Positions 1 through 6,472 of a DNA stretch of 24,740 nucleotides are shown here, one piece after another. This DNA comes from a virus: IMG/VR virus record IMGVR_UViG_3300013006_002408, positions 1-24,740 of that record; one strand, 5' to 3'. Position 1 is the stretch's first letter; the number at the start of each line of letters is the position of its first letter. The notes beneath the pieces were generated by a model. It did not search any database. It saw only the letters and a program-made list of their open reading frames with translations, and was not told the origin of the DNA. Both the position numbers and the translations under genes were made by a program.

Positions 1-420
1 TTAACCATCAAAAGAAAAGAATGTGATCGGAGATAGTATTATATTAGCGATTTTGTCCCCTATATAAATATCGATCTTAGATCTTTCTCCCAAAAATCTT
101 TCATTGTCTGTCATCATCAGTGGACCTTTAGGTATATTAACATTAGTTACCATTAATAGCAACTCTTTCTTCTCTTGTGGGAAGATAATTTCTTGGAATG
201 GATATAGTCCATTTCTTATGTAATTTTCTTTTCTTGGGTAGATTATCCCAAAGTATCCTTCAGGAATTTCGACTTCAATAAAAGTTTTTATAAATTTTCT
301 TTCTCCTGGAAGGACATAACATCTTTCTCCGCTAGAAATGCTATATACAGCGTTCTTATATTCGTTTGTGGGTTTCATTCCCTTGTTATGAAGAGAAGTG
401 AATACGATTTTAGGATTCAT
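1..420 (-). CDS. Divergent dUTPase-fold protein, probably non-catalytic
   Basis: 139 aa, complete. The layout follows trimeric dUTPases: an entry strand with LPGERKFIKT (residues 37-46), the hallmark IPEGYFGIIYPR (52-63, compare IPEGYYG-x-APRSG in true dUTPases) and a closing strand GDKIANIILSPI (121-132, compare GDRIAQ). The catalytic signatures are missing. The Gly-Tyr-Asp motif after the entry strand reads AVYSISSG, the PRSG serine motif is PRKE, and no Gly-x-Ile-Asp/Tyr motif III is seen. It lies directly downstream of dCMP deaminase on the same strand, overlapping it by 11 nt, which fits dUMP/dTMP supply. I infer either an inactive dUTPase homologue (a structural or regulatory role) or a very diverged enzyme. 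The fold call is fairly good and the activity is doubtful. Confidence 0.6.
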   Translation of the reverse strand: MNPKIVFTSLHNKGMKPTNEYKNAVYSISSGERCYVLPGERKFIKTFIEVEIPEGYFGIIYPRKENYIRNGLYPFQEIIFPQEKKELLLMVTNVNIPKGPLMMTDNERFLGERSKIDIYIGDKIANIILSPITFFSFDG

Positions 421-826
421 ATTTAATTAATTCTATTCCGTGAAATTTTAGTATTTCGTAAGCTGATCGATCATTTGGATAGTCTTCAATATATAAAACT
501 TTTTGTATTCCATACGAAGATATATTCATTGCACAACACGCGCAGGGCAAAAGAGTGGATGCTAAGATAGTAGGATTGTCAAGCCTAGAGACTGAAGATA
601 AAGCATTAGCTTCTGCATGAATTATGTATTTTCTACGATTATCTCTATCTGACCAAAAGATATCATCTGTTTGAGCCTTTGGTTTGATTCCATTATAACC
701 AACACTTAAAACTCTACCATTATCATCTAGAACACATGCTCCGACTTTTTTATATGGATCTTCAGACCTTTCTTTAACTACATTAGCTATATTAATAGCC
801 ATATCTTCGAATGATATTCGATTCAT
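410..826 (-). CDS. dCMP deaminase (zinc-dependent)
   Basis: 138 aa. Converts dCMP to dUMP, feeding thymidylate synthesis, in the cytoplasm. The cytidine/deoxycytidylate deaminase zinc site is complete: HAE at residues 70-72 (His ligand plus the proton-shuttle Glu) and P-C-A-C-C at 94-98, where Cys95 and Cys98 supply the other ligands. An upstream VGACVLDDNGRVLSVGYNG segment (28-46) is the standard beta-hairpin and substrate loop of the family. Length is typical of phage and ComEB-like dCMP deaminases. It is the first gene of a two-gene minus-strand unit with the dUTPase-like ORF and is divergent from the gene at 945. No Shine-Dalgarno is obvious before the ATG. Confidence 0.93.
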   Translation of the reverse strand: MNRISFEDMAINIANVVKERSEDPYKKVGACVLDDNGRVLSVGYNGIKPKAQTDDIFWSDRDNRRKYIIHAEANALSSVSRLDNPTILASTLLPCACCAMNISSYGIQKVLYIEDYPNDRSAYEILKFHGIELIKYES

Positions 827-893
827 TGTTTCTTAATGGACATTGAAATAAATATTATTATGCCTAAAATAACGCTCATTGTCATAATTTAAA

Positions 894-921
894 TTATACA
901 TAAGATTTATAGAAAAAGCAA
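894..921 (-). promoter_or_regulatory. Sigma-70-like promoter for the dCMP deaminase unit
   Basis: Read on the minus strand, TTGCTT (921-916) is followed after 16 nt by TATAAT (899-894). Predicted transcription starts near 887, leaving a leader of about 60 nt before the ATG at 826. It interleaves with the plus-strand promoter at 910-938, so the two units share a divergent control region. Seen in sequence only; activity is inferred. Confidence 0.45.
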
Positions 922-938
922 GTTTTGTTTTATATAAT
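910..938 (+). promoter_or_regulatory. Promoter predicting a leaderless mRNA for the gene at 945
   Basis: A perfect TATAAT (933-938) lies 6 nt before the GTG start at 945, so the expected transcription start falls on or beside the start codon. The -35 position holds TAGAAA, a poor match to TTGACA; the same TAGAAA is found at the same distance before the TATAAT at 6074. No ribosome-binding site fits between the box and the start codon. Confidence 0.5.
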
Positions 939-944
939 AAACAT

Positions 945-1352
945 GTGACTATTACCGAGGCTAGCAATAAGCTATTAGAGTATTTCTCAAAGAAAACCTT
1001 CTTTTCATTTGAGGAGAACTATCAAGATCTAATTATTTTATCTGAGAATCCAGAGTCAACTAAAATTGCCTTTATTTTAGCTTTAGATGATCTTGAAAAA
1101 AGCGAGTTACTAAAGAGTCATCAGATAGGTAAAAGAAAAGTATATATTTTAAAAAAGCCTTTAAACTCCTATGATCAAAATGTCACTATCAGCGGATTTA
1201 CTTCGAGCCTTATTGCTAAAGTAATTAACGACTTCTGCGACCAGATCAAAGATCAAAAAGATTACTGTGATGCTAAGTTTATCTCTGAGAAAGATATAAG
1301 AAATTTGGTATTTTTAGCTAGTTTAAAAACTCCTAAAAAAGAAGATTCTTGA
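945..1352 (+). CDS. Unknown small phage protein, possible winged-helix
   Basis: 135 aa, GTG start (an ATG two bases earlier runs straight into TGA). I do not recognise the family. The first 75 residues alternate helices with a short basic hairpin: EASNKLLEYFSKK, then KIAFILALDDLEKSELLKS, then GKRKVYILKKP. This resembles a winged-helix layout with a wing at about 61-70. The second half is mostly helical and ends in a lysine-rich tail. There is no signal peptide, membrane segment or metal motif. It is the first gene of the plus-strand early-looking cluster and is probably translated from a leaderless mRNA. The DNA-binding suggestion is a weak inference. Confidence 0.6.
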   Translation: MTITEASNKLLEYFSKKTFFSFEENYQDLIILSENPESTKIAFILALDDLEKSELLKSHQIGKRKVYILKKPLNSYDQNVTISGFTSSLIAKVINDFCDQIKDQKDYCDAKFISEKDIRNLVFLASLKTPKKEDS

Positions 1353-1377
1353 CTTCTAATTTAAAATAAATTATAAT
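1349..1377 (+). promoter_or_regulatory. Near-consensus sigma-70 promoter, leaderless dNMP kinase mRNA
   Basis: TTGACT (1349-1354), a 17-nt spacer and a perfect TATAAT (1372-1377) are followed after only 6 nt by the ATG at 1384. It overlaps the end of the preceding gene. It matches the host housekeeping sigma consensus, so it is expected to be an early promoter. The predicted +1 coincides with the start codon. Confidence 0.7.
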
Positions 1378-1383
1378 TCCGTA

Positions 1384-1977
1384 ATGCAAAATAAAATAAT
1401 TGGCGTAGCAGGATGCGCTAGATCAGGTAAAGATACTTTTTTTAATATACTTCAAAAATATATACCAGAAGTAGAACAAGTTGCTCTAGCTTTCGAATTG
1501 AAAAAGGATTTAGATGATTTTGTTAAATCTAAAATCGGTATATCCGTATTTACAGATGACACGAAAGAAAAGAGCTTGATCCGTGGCTTAATGGTGGAAT
1601 ATGGTAAGATTAAAAGACATCAAACCGAGGGAGCATATTGGACTTGCTTGGCTCAGAAGAAAATTAATGAAATTTTAAGATCTGATAAAATACCAGTTAT
1701 CACAGATGTAAGATATGATATTTATCCAAAGGATGAGTTTCATTGGCTTAAAAATGATAATAATGGAGTAATGGTTCATATCACTAGAATGTTTGGTGAT
1801 GATGAAATCCCTCCAGCTAATGAAGAAGAATCTATTAACAATGAAAAGTTAAGAAGCAAAGCAGATTACTCTATCGAATGGAATACTGTAGAGTCTAATC
1901 ATATTGCATCAGAAGATGAAAATTTAAACGAAATCGTGAAAGGATTTATAAAATATTATGATAAATTTAGAAAGTAA
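1384..1977 (+). CDS. Deoxynucleoside monophosphate kinase
   Basis: 197 aa. Phosphorylates dNMPs to dNDPs with ATP, salvaging nucleotides from degraded host DNA; T4 gp1-like family. The P-loop is at the extreme N terminus: GVAGCARSGKDT, with Walker A at residues 10-18. An EYGKIKRHQTEGAYW segment and ITDVRYDIYPKDE around 100-120 match the substrate and LID parts of phage dNMP kinases. A C-terminal segment (NNEKLRSKADYSIEWN) resembles the family's closing strand. It sits behind a strong sigma-70-like promoter with the start codon at the predicted transcription start. The downstream sigma factor overlaps its 3' end by 20 nt, implying translational coupling. It belongs with dCMP deaminase and ribonucleotide reductase in the phage's dNTP supply. 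Confidence 0.88.
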   Translation: MQNKIIGVAGCARSGKDTFFNILQKYIPEVEQVALAFELKKDLDDFVKSKIGISVFTDDTKEKSLIRGLMVEYGKIKRHQTEGAYWTCLAQKKINEILRSDKIPVITDVRYDIYPKDEFHWLKNDNNGVMVHITRMFGDDEIPPANEEESINNEKLRSKADYSIEWNTVESNHIASEDENLNEIVKGFIKYYDKFRK

Positions 1978-2560
1978 ACCTGACGGGTACTTAATTAAGA
2001 GAGTACAAAAAACCAATTGTGAGGAAAGCTTATCTATCCTTATCAAAAGGCATACTCCATTATGCTATAAGATATATAAAAAATATACTCCGTCTTTTAA
2101 TGTAAAGAATATTGATTTAAATGAAGTATATCAACAAAAAGATTATACAGTATATAGAACTGCTATGTCTTTTAAACCAAGCAAAAAAGTAAAATTTTCA
2201 ACTTGGTTAGGCAACCAGATTAGATATCAGTGCTTAAATACTATAAACAAGAAAGAAGATCTAATATATTTAGATCAAAAAGATATAACATTTTTAATAG
2301 ATCGAAGCTCTCATTCTCAAGTCAATAGTAAACTAGATGATTTAAAGGATTATATGGTATCTTTATTAGAGCAGATTAAAGATCAAAGGATATATGAAAT
2401 ATTCAATATGAGATACTTTCAAGATCCTTCTAGTCAGACTTGGACTAAAATTGCTAAAAAATTGAATATGAGTACCCAGAATGCAATTAATCTACATAAT
2501 AAAGGTGTACAAATTTTAAAAAATAAGTTGACAAGTAAGGATTTGTTTGATAAAATATAA
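1958..2560 (+). CDS. Sigma-70 family RNA polymerase sigma factor
   Basis: 200 aa. Expected to direct the host core RNA polymerase to phage promoters. The N-terminal half carries region 2: SLSILIKRHTPLCYKIYKKY (25-43), then FKPSKKVKFSTWLGNQIRYQCLN (72-94), matching the sigma 2.3/2.4 F-x-T-W-L-x-x-I-x-N pattern. The C-terminal part has region 4 with its helix-turn-helix: IYEIFNMRYFQDPSSQTWTKIAKKLNMS (145-172), then QNAINLHNKGVQILKNKL. Regions 1.1 and 3 are absent, as in small phage and ECF-like sigmas. It starts inside the kinase gene (20-nt overlap). It is one of two sigma-like genes in the window. Confidence 0.85.
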   Translation: MINLESKPDGYLIKRVQKTNCEESLSILIKRHTPLCYKIYKKYTPSFNVKNIDLNEVYQQKDYTVYRTAMSFKPSKKVKFSTWLGNQIRYQCLNTINKKEDLIYLDQKDITFLIDRSSHSQVNSKLDDLKDYMVSLLEQIKDQRIYEIFNMRYFQDPSSQTWTKIAKKLNMSTQNAINLHNKGVQILKNKLTSKDLFDKI

Positions 2561-2564
2561 AAAT

Positions 2565-2570
2565 AAGGAG
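2565..2570 (+). promoter_or_regulatory. Shine-Dalgarno AAGGAG selecting the ATG at 2586
   Basis: AAGGAG ends 15 nt before the ATG at 2586. This is a longer gap than usual, but it is one of the few clear Shine-Dalgarno sequences in the window. It argues against the in-frame TTG at 2547 that lies inside the sigma gene. Confidence 0.5.
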
Positions 2571-2585
2571 ATACTAAAAAACAAA

Positions 2586-2906
2586 ATGAGTGAAACAAAT
2601 AATAAAACTGATTGGTCAAAGCTAGAGCTTGGTGCTCTCTGGAAGAGGAAGAGTGCAACCCAAACATATCTAAGTGGATATATTAAGGTTGATGAACTCG
2701 GTACTCAAAAAGAGGTCAAAGTAGTTGTGTTCTCTAATAAGAACAAAAAAGACAATGAAAAGGCTCCAGATTTCAGAGTATATCTTTCTGAACAAAAGAA
2801 TGCTGGTGAAAATAAAGCAGTAGCTGCGACTAAAAGTGCTCCAGTAGCAACCGCTAAAAAAGTAGCTGTTGTAGCTGCTGCATCTGAAGACGAAGATATT
2901 CTGTGA
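2586..2906 (+). CDS. Small basic/acidic-tailed protein, DUF736-like or SSB-like
   Basis: 106 aa from the ATG that follows the AAGGAG. The folded part (about 1-70) reads LGALWKRKSATQTYLSGYI, then EVKVVVFSNKNKK, then KAPDFRVYLSE. It recalls small phage proteins related to DUF736, with a predicted beta-barrel and a conserved APDxRVY strand. It is followed by an Ala/Lys/Val-rich linker and a short acidic C terminus, SEDEDIL. That layout (small beta domain, flexible linker, acidic tip ending in hydrophobic residues) resembles single-stranded DNA-binding proteins, whose tips recruit replication partners. The SSB-like role is inference. Its stop overlaps the GTG of the glycosyltransferase (GTGA). 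Confidence 0.75.
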   Translation: MSETNNKTDWSKLELGALWKRKSATQTYLSGYIKVDELGTQKEVKVVVFSNKNKKDNEKAPDFRVYLSEQKNAGENKAVAATKSAPVATAKKVAVVAAASEDEDIL

Positions 2907-3991
2907 GTAAAGAATTTGCATTACATTTACCTGTTAATGCAGTAAGCTTTGGGCAGGTTTCAGTTGGAATCTTAAGAGAAATCTATAAGAGAAAACTGGA
3001 ACCCTGCCTATTTCTTATTGGTTCTCAAGCAGACCTTAGCGTATATAATACAGATACAAATTTCAACAAATGGATTCAAACATGTGCTGATAAAGCTATC
3101 AAGTATCATAGCAGATCTAATCCTGTATTTAAGTTATGGCATTTAAATGGTTCTTTAGAGAGCTACAGCAATAAACAAGTCTTGTTGACGTTTTATGAAT
3201 TGGACTCTCCAACTTCAGAGGAAATTAACATCATTAAGAATAATGATAAAGTACTTGTATCTTCTGAATATTCAAAAAACGTATTTAAAGATGTAGGTTT
3301 AACTAATGTAGAGTATTTGCCATTGGCTTTTGATAGCGACAGCTTTTCCGTTAAGAATAATTCAAAAGTTTTAAATGACAGAATTACCTTTAATGTTGTT
3401 GGTAAACTGGAAAGAAGAAAGCATCATGCTAAGATTATTAAAGCTTGGGCAATGAAGTATGGAAATAACAAAGACTATTATTTAAATTGTTCAGTTTATA
3501 ATCCATTTATCAAAGCTGAAGATCAGCAAAAATTAATTTTAGATATTCTAGATAATAAGAAATATTTTAATATTAACTTCTTGGGCTTTATGCCAACTAA
3601 TAGTATTTATAATGATTATTTGAATAGTTCAGATATAATTATTGGTATGAGTGGTGCAGAAGGCTGGGGTTTGCCAGAATTTAATAGCTTATGTTTAGGT
3701 AAACACTCGGTTATATTAAATGCTCACGCATACAAAGGCTGGGCAAACGAAGAGAATTCTACTTTAGTTAATCCTAGTGGAAAAGCTGAAGCCTATGATG
3801 GGGCTTTCTTCAAGAAGGGTACCATCTATAATCAAGGCAATATCTTTGATTTTGATCATAATGAATTCCTTAAGGCTTGTGATATTGCTATAGATAAAGT
3901 TAAGAAGAGCAGAGTAAATACTGCTGGAATAAAATTACAAGATAAATTCACATACGAAAAAATGGTAGATTCAATTCTATCCTATCTATAA
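2903..3991 (+). CDS. GT-B glycosyltransferase (GT4-like)
   Basis: 362 aa, GTG start overlapping the previous stop by 4 nt. Transfers a sugar from a nucleotide-sugar donor; the acceptor is unknown (phage DNA, virion protein or host glycan). The C-terminal Rossmann domain is clear: FNVVGKLERRKHH (163-175) gives the Lys/Arg pair that contacts donor phosphate. GAEGWGLPEFNSL (251-263) is the E-x7-E region. The second Glu position holds Asn261 while Glu259 lies two residues earlier, so the classical E-x7-E is altered. The N-terminal half shows a WHLNG segment and a VLVSSEYSKNVFKDVG acceptor-side helix. No membrane segment or signal peptide is seen, so it is probably cytosolic. The next gene starts on the last base of its stop codon. 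Confidence 0.88.
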   Translation: MSKEFALHLPVNAVSFGQVSVGILREIYKRKLEPCLFLIGSQADLSVYNTDTNFNKWIQTCADKAIKYHSRSNPVFKLWHLNGSLESYSNKQVLLTFYELDSPTSEEINIIKNNDKVLVSSEYSKNVFKDVGLTNVEYLPLAFDSDSFSVKNNSKVLNDRITFNVVGKLERRKHHAKIIKAWAMKYGNNKDYYLNCSVYNPFIKAEDQQKLILDILDNKKYFNINFLGFMPTNSIYNDYLNSSDIIIGMSGAEGWGLPEFNSLCLGKHSVILNAHAYKGWANEENSTLVNPSGKAEAYDGAFFKKGTIYNQGNIFDFDHNEFLKACDIAIDKVKKSRVNTAGIKLQDKFTYEKMVDSILSYL

Positions 3992-4344
3992 TGCCAGAAT
4001 ATTTATATCAACATCCATCTTCTGGAGAAACTATTAGCATTATTCAAAGTGTTCATGACGATCATGAGTATATTGATAAAAAGAAGATTAAATGGAATAG
4101 GGTTTATACTGTTCCTCAAATGGGAGTTGATACAAAAATGGATGGCTCTATGGACTCTAGAAAATTCGCTGAAATGACTGGCAATAAAAAAGGTACTATG
4201 GGTGATCTATTCGATCAAAGTAAAGAGCTATCAGAGGCTCGTAAGAAAATTCATGGTGGCAAAGACCCAGTAAAGCAGAAGTATTGGAAAGAGTGGAGTA
4301 AGAAACGAAAAGGGAAGAAACATCCTGAGATGTTCAAAGACTAA
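3991..4344 (+). CDS. Small conserved phage protein, FmdB-like N terminus without cysteines
   Basis: 117 aa, translationally coupled to the glycosyltransferase (TAATG junction). The N terminus, PEYLYQHPSSGETISIIQSVHDDHEY, resembles FmdB-type zinc-ribbon proteins, which begin MPxYxYxC. All cysteines are absent, so no zinc site is possible. The middle (MGVDTKMDGSMDSRKFAEMTGNKKG) and the C-terminal Lys/Trp-rich helix (YWKEWSKKRKGKKHPE) suggest a nucleic-acid or head-associated protein. Function is unknown; the FmdB relation is pattern-based and weak. It is the last gene before a convergent junction at 4345-4364. Confidence 0.7.
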   Translation: MPEYLYQHPSSGETISIIQSVHDDHEYIDKKKIKWNRVYTVPQMGVDTKMDGSMDSRKFAEMTGNKKGTMGDLFDQSKELSEARKKIHGGKDPVKQKYWKEWSKKRKGKKHPEMFKD

Positions 4345-4346
4345 TT

Positions 4347-4371
4347 AAAAACGTTTATTTCAAATTAAACG
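4347..4371 (-). terminator. Intrinsic terminator for the 5265-4365 minus-strand unit
   Basis: On the minus strand CGTTTA and TAAACG (4371-4366 and 4357-4352) form a 6-bp stem with an 8-nt loop, followed by TTTTT (4351-4347). The stop codon of the gene at 4365 lies in the stem. It is a modest terminator sitting between convergent genes. Confidence 0.5.
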
Positions 4372-4628
4372 AATTCTAATTTAAGTTTTAGTGGATTGAC
4401 TGGTTGACCTCTATCGAATCTTTTTATAAATTTCGTTCCTTCTGTTGGCATTACAGCGGAATAAGATTTACCATTCTTTAAGAATATCTTAATCTGATCA
4501 GCTAATACAGAAACTCCATCTAAATTCCTAATACTAGCCTTCAATGACTTTGCTATAGCGCATCCTTGAGGGTCAGCTAGTGACCCTTCTTGAATATTTT
4601 TATTTGTTACTTTGATCTCTTTCTTCAT
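4365..4628 (-). CDS. Conserved phage protein of unknown function (small)
   Basis: 87 aa. The pattern KVTNKNIQEGSLADPQGCAIAKSLKASI in the first third, followed by a short strand-turn-strand (VSVLADQIKIFLKNGKSYSAVMP) and FIKRFDRGQPVNPLKLKLEF at the end, recalls a small protein seen in many phages and mobile elements (I-x-V-T-x-x-D-I-x-x-G ... C-x-I-A-x-A-L). No function is established to my knowledge. It overlaps the start-proximal gene of the same strand (4600-5265) by 29 nt, so the two are co-translated. A terminator follows directly. Confidence 0.7.
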   Translation of the reverse strand: MKKEIKVTNKNIQEGSLADPQGCAIAKSLKASIRNLDGVSVLADQIKIFLKNGKSYSAVMPTEGTKFIKRFDRGQPVNPLKLKLEFV

Positions 4629-5265
4629 TTTGCGTTTCCTTTACTTTATAATCATAGTTATTATTGTCTTCTGTAATCCATTTGGGACTATTTTCAGCAG
4701 TATATATATGACTATTTATTTTTCTTTGCAACAATAATTCATTTGGTTTTGTTGCGAAGCTTGGATCGAATACTTTTATTCTATTATTGGGTTGTATTGC
4801 GAAATTACCATTATATAATTCTATAACATGCCCAGCTTTATGCTGATCAGGTTTTTGACTAAATCCAAAATTCATTTCATTATAATCGCTATGAGCCCAA
4901 TCTAATGTGAAAAGATAACGACCACTATATTGTTCTCCAGACCTCCCAGTATATTTAATGACTTTATTTTCTAATAAATAAAAAGTAGTTACAGATATAT
5001 GATAACTGAAGCTATCCCAAAGCTCTAATTCGTTTAATTCCATATCTGGAGCATCTTCTTTAGAGCAGAAGGCGCTAATAGGTGCATGCCACCAAATACC
5101 ACCATCTTCCATAAGAAAATTAAAAAGTGGAACTTGACTAGGCAAACTAGTAACACCAAAGATTAAGCACTTGTATCTTTTTTCAAAACTATCTTCTTGA
5201 TTTCTTAAATAGTTTCCTCTAACAAAACATTCGATAGGAGGTATATTAGCGTTTAAGTAAGCCAC
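4600..5265 (-). CDS. Conserved phage protein of unknown function
   Basis: 221 aa, GTG start. Motifs such as CFVRGNYL, IFGVTSLPSQVPLFNFLMEDGGIWWHAPISAFC, LELWDSFSYHISVT, GRYLFTLDW and KPDQHKAGHVIELYNGNFAIQPNNRIKVFDPSF match a protein I recall from many large phages, where it stays uncharacterised. It is rich in Trp, Tyr and Asp/Asn and has no catalytic signature I can name. It has no signal peptide or membrane segment. It forms a two-gene unit with the 87-aa protein and is divergent from phoH. A GTGTAAATA box lies 9-17 nt upstream of its start. Confidence 0.75.
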   Translation of the reverse strand: MAYLNANIPPIECFVRGNYLRNQEDSFEKRYKCLIFGVTSLPSQVPLFNFLMEDGGIWWHAPISAFCSKEDAPDMELNELELWDSFSYHISVTTFYLLENKVIKYTGRSGEQYSGRYLFTLDWAHSDYNEMNFGFSQKPDQHKAGHVIELYNGNFAIQPNNRIKVFDPSFATKPNELLLQRKINSHIYTAENSPKWITEDNNNYDYKVKETQNEERDQSNK

Positions 5266-5273
5266 GGCTAATT

Positions 5274-5282
5274 TATTTACAC
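5274..5282 (-). promoter_or_regulatory. Candidate phage promoter motif GTGTAAATA
   Basis: GTGTAAATA on the minus strand begins 17 nt before the GTG start at 5265. The same nonamer occurs on the plus strand 15 bp away (5298-5306), so both divergent genes carry it. It is one member of the (G/C)TGTAA(A)TA set described in the findings. Confidence 0.45.
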
Positions 5283-5297
5283 TTAATTTAAAATATG

Positions 5298-5306
5298 GTG
5301 TAAATA
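5298..5306 (+). promoter_or_regulatory. Candidate phage promoter motif GTGTAAATA before phoH
   Basis: GTGTAAATA begins 23 nt before the ATG of phoH at 5321 and mirrors the minus-strand copy at 5274-5282. No TTGACA-like -35 is at the expected spacing. Confidence 0.45.
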
Positions 5307-5320
5307 GTTATGGAAACCTC

Positions 5321-6046
5321 ATGTCTAAAAAGCATAGAAAAGAACAAAAAGAGGACAAGTCGCCAGTAGTTCCTCAAAGAGATAAAATTCAACAACCACT
5401 GAATATTAGAGATCTTAATTGGACTGAGAATCAAAAAAAGTTCATCCAAACTCTACAAGATAAATCTACTAAGATGGTCTTCTGCAAAGGGCCAGCAGGA
5501 ACAGCTAAAAGCTTGTTAAGCGTTTATTGCGCTCTTCATGCAATTAATAATAAGAAGGTAGGAGAAATATTCTATATTCGTAACCCTGTTGAAAGTAGCA
5601 CTCATAATCTAGGATTTTTAAAAGGTGATCTTCATGAAAAATTAGATCCATATTTACAACCTTTAATGGACAAGCTTCATGAATTGCTACCTAAAGGTCA
5701 AGCAGAGCTATTATTAAAACAAGAGAGAGTCAAAGGTCTTCCATTAGGATTCTTAAGAGGACTTAGTATTAATGCTAGTTATATTATATGTGATGAAGCT
5801 CAAAATTTAAGTATTCATGATCTTTTGTTGGTTAGCACTAGAATGGGTAAATTTAGTAAATTAATATTTATTGGAGATATTCGTCAATCAGATATTAAGA
5901 ATAGTGGATTTGAAAGAATATATCAGCTTTTTGATGATGAAAAAAGCAAAAGCAAGGGGATAGTGACTTTTAAATTTGGAACAGATGATATTATGAGAAA
6001 TGATATTCTTGCTTATATAATTGAGAAGTTCGAAGAGGTTCATTAA
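5321..6046 (+). CDS. phoH: PhoH-like ATPase
   Basis: 241 aa. P-loop ATPase of the PhoH family, common in aquatic phages. The real role is unsettled; bacterial PhoH2 is linked to RNA unwinding, and links to phosphate starvation are by name only. The N-terminal tail is charged (residues 1-25). Then DLNWTENQKKFIQTLQDKS precedes Walker A GPAGTAKS (57-64), a YIRNPVE strand and Walker B IICDEAQN (155-162). The sensor-like segment KLIFIGDIRQSD and a C-terminal helix complete the single RecA-like domain. Length fits the PhoH core without the extra PIN domain of PhoH2. It opens the block leading to the terminase and is preceded by a GTGTAAATA box. Confidence 0.92.
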   Translation: MSKKHRKEQKEDKSPVVPQRDKIQQPLNIRDLNWTENQKKFIQTLQDKSTKMVFCKGPAGTAKSLLSVYCALHAINNKKVGEIFYIRNPVESSTHNLGFLKGDLHEKLDPYLQPLMDKLHELLPKGQAELLLKQERVKGLPLGFLRGLSINASYIICDEAQNLSIHDLLLVSTRMGKFSKLIFIGDIRQSDIKNSGFERIYQLFDDEKSKSKGIVTFKFGTDDIMRNDILAYIIEKFEEVH

Positions 6047-6073
6047 TATTTAGAAAAAAATATATTTAAAGCA

Positions 6074-6079
6074 TATAAT
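6074..6079 (+). promoter_or_regulatory. TATAAT box predicting a leaderless mRNA for the gene at 6086
   Basis: TATAAT ends 6 nt before the ATG at 6086, exactly the same geometry as at 933 and 1372. TAGAAA (6051-6056) lies at the -35 position with a 17-nt spacer, as it does upstream of the gene at 945. Confidence 0.5.
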
Positions 6080-6085
6080 TGAAAT

Positions 6086-6472
6086 ATGCTGAAAACATAT
6101 TGTAGTTCATGTGGAAATTCCATACAGTATTTGGAGGTTAAACCTAATTTCTGTAATAAGTGTGGAGTGAATTTAAGTACTGGTAAAGTAAATCAATCTC
6201 CAAAGTCAGTTGTTCCAGAGATTGAAATTATACAAAAACCAAATATTTCTAGTTTGAATTGGGATATAGAAATTAATAGACCAAAGGGTAGTAAACTTAA
6301 AGATTTAGCTAAAGGAGAGAAAGAAAATATCTATCCTCGAGATGGCGATGAATCGATTAAATCTAAAGAAGATTTTTTAAAACAGTTTCAAAAAGAAGCT
6401 GGCACATTAAGAAGAGGTACTCAAAGTGATGATAACGATGACAGTACCGATAATGATGAAGATGATTCGTGA
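6086..6472 (+). CDS. Zinc-ribbon protein with acidic tail
   Basis: 128 aa. The N terminus is a two-knuckle zinc ribbon: C-S-S-C at 6-9 and C-N-K-C at 23-26. The middle is hydrophilic (NISSLNWDIEINRPKGSKLKDLAKGEKENIYPRDGDE). The end is strongly acidic (DDNDDSTDNDEDDS). Such proteins often act as nucleic-acid or polymerase-binding adaptors, and position directly before a sigma-like gene (4-nt overlap, GTGA) would suit a transcription co-factor. This role is inference only and I do not recognise the family. Confidence 0.7.
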   Translation: MLKTYCSSCGNSIQYLEVKPNFCNKCGVNLSTGKVNQSPKSVVPEIEIIQKPNISSLNWDIEINRPKGSKLKDLAKGEKENIYPRDGDESIKSKEDFLKQFQKEAGTLRRGTQSDDNDDSTDNDEDDS

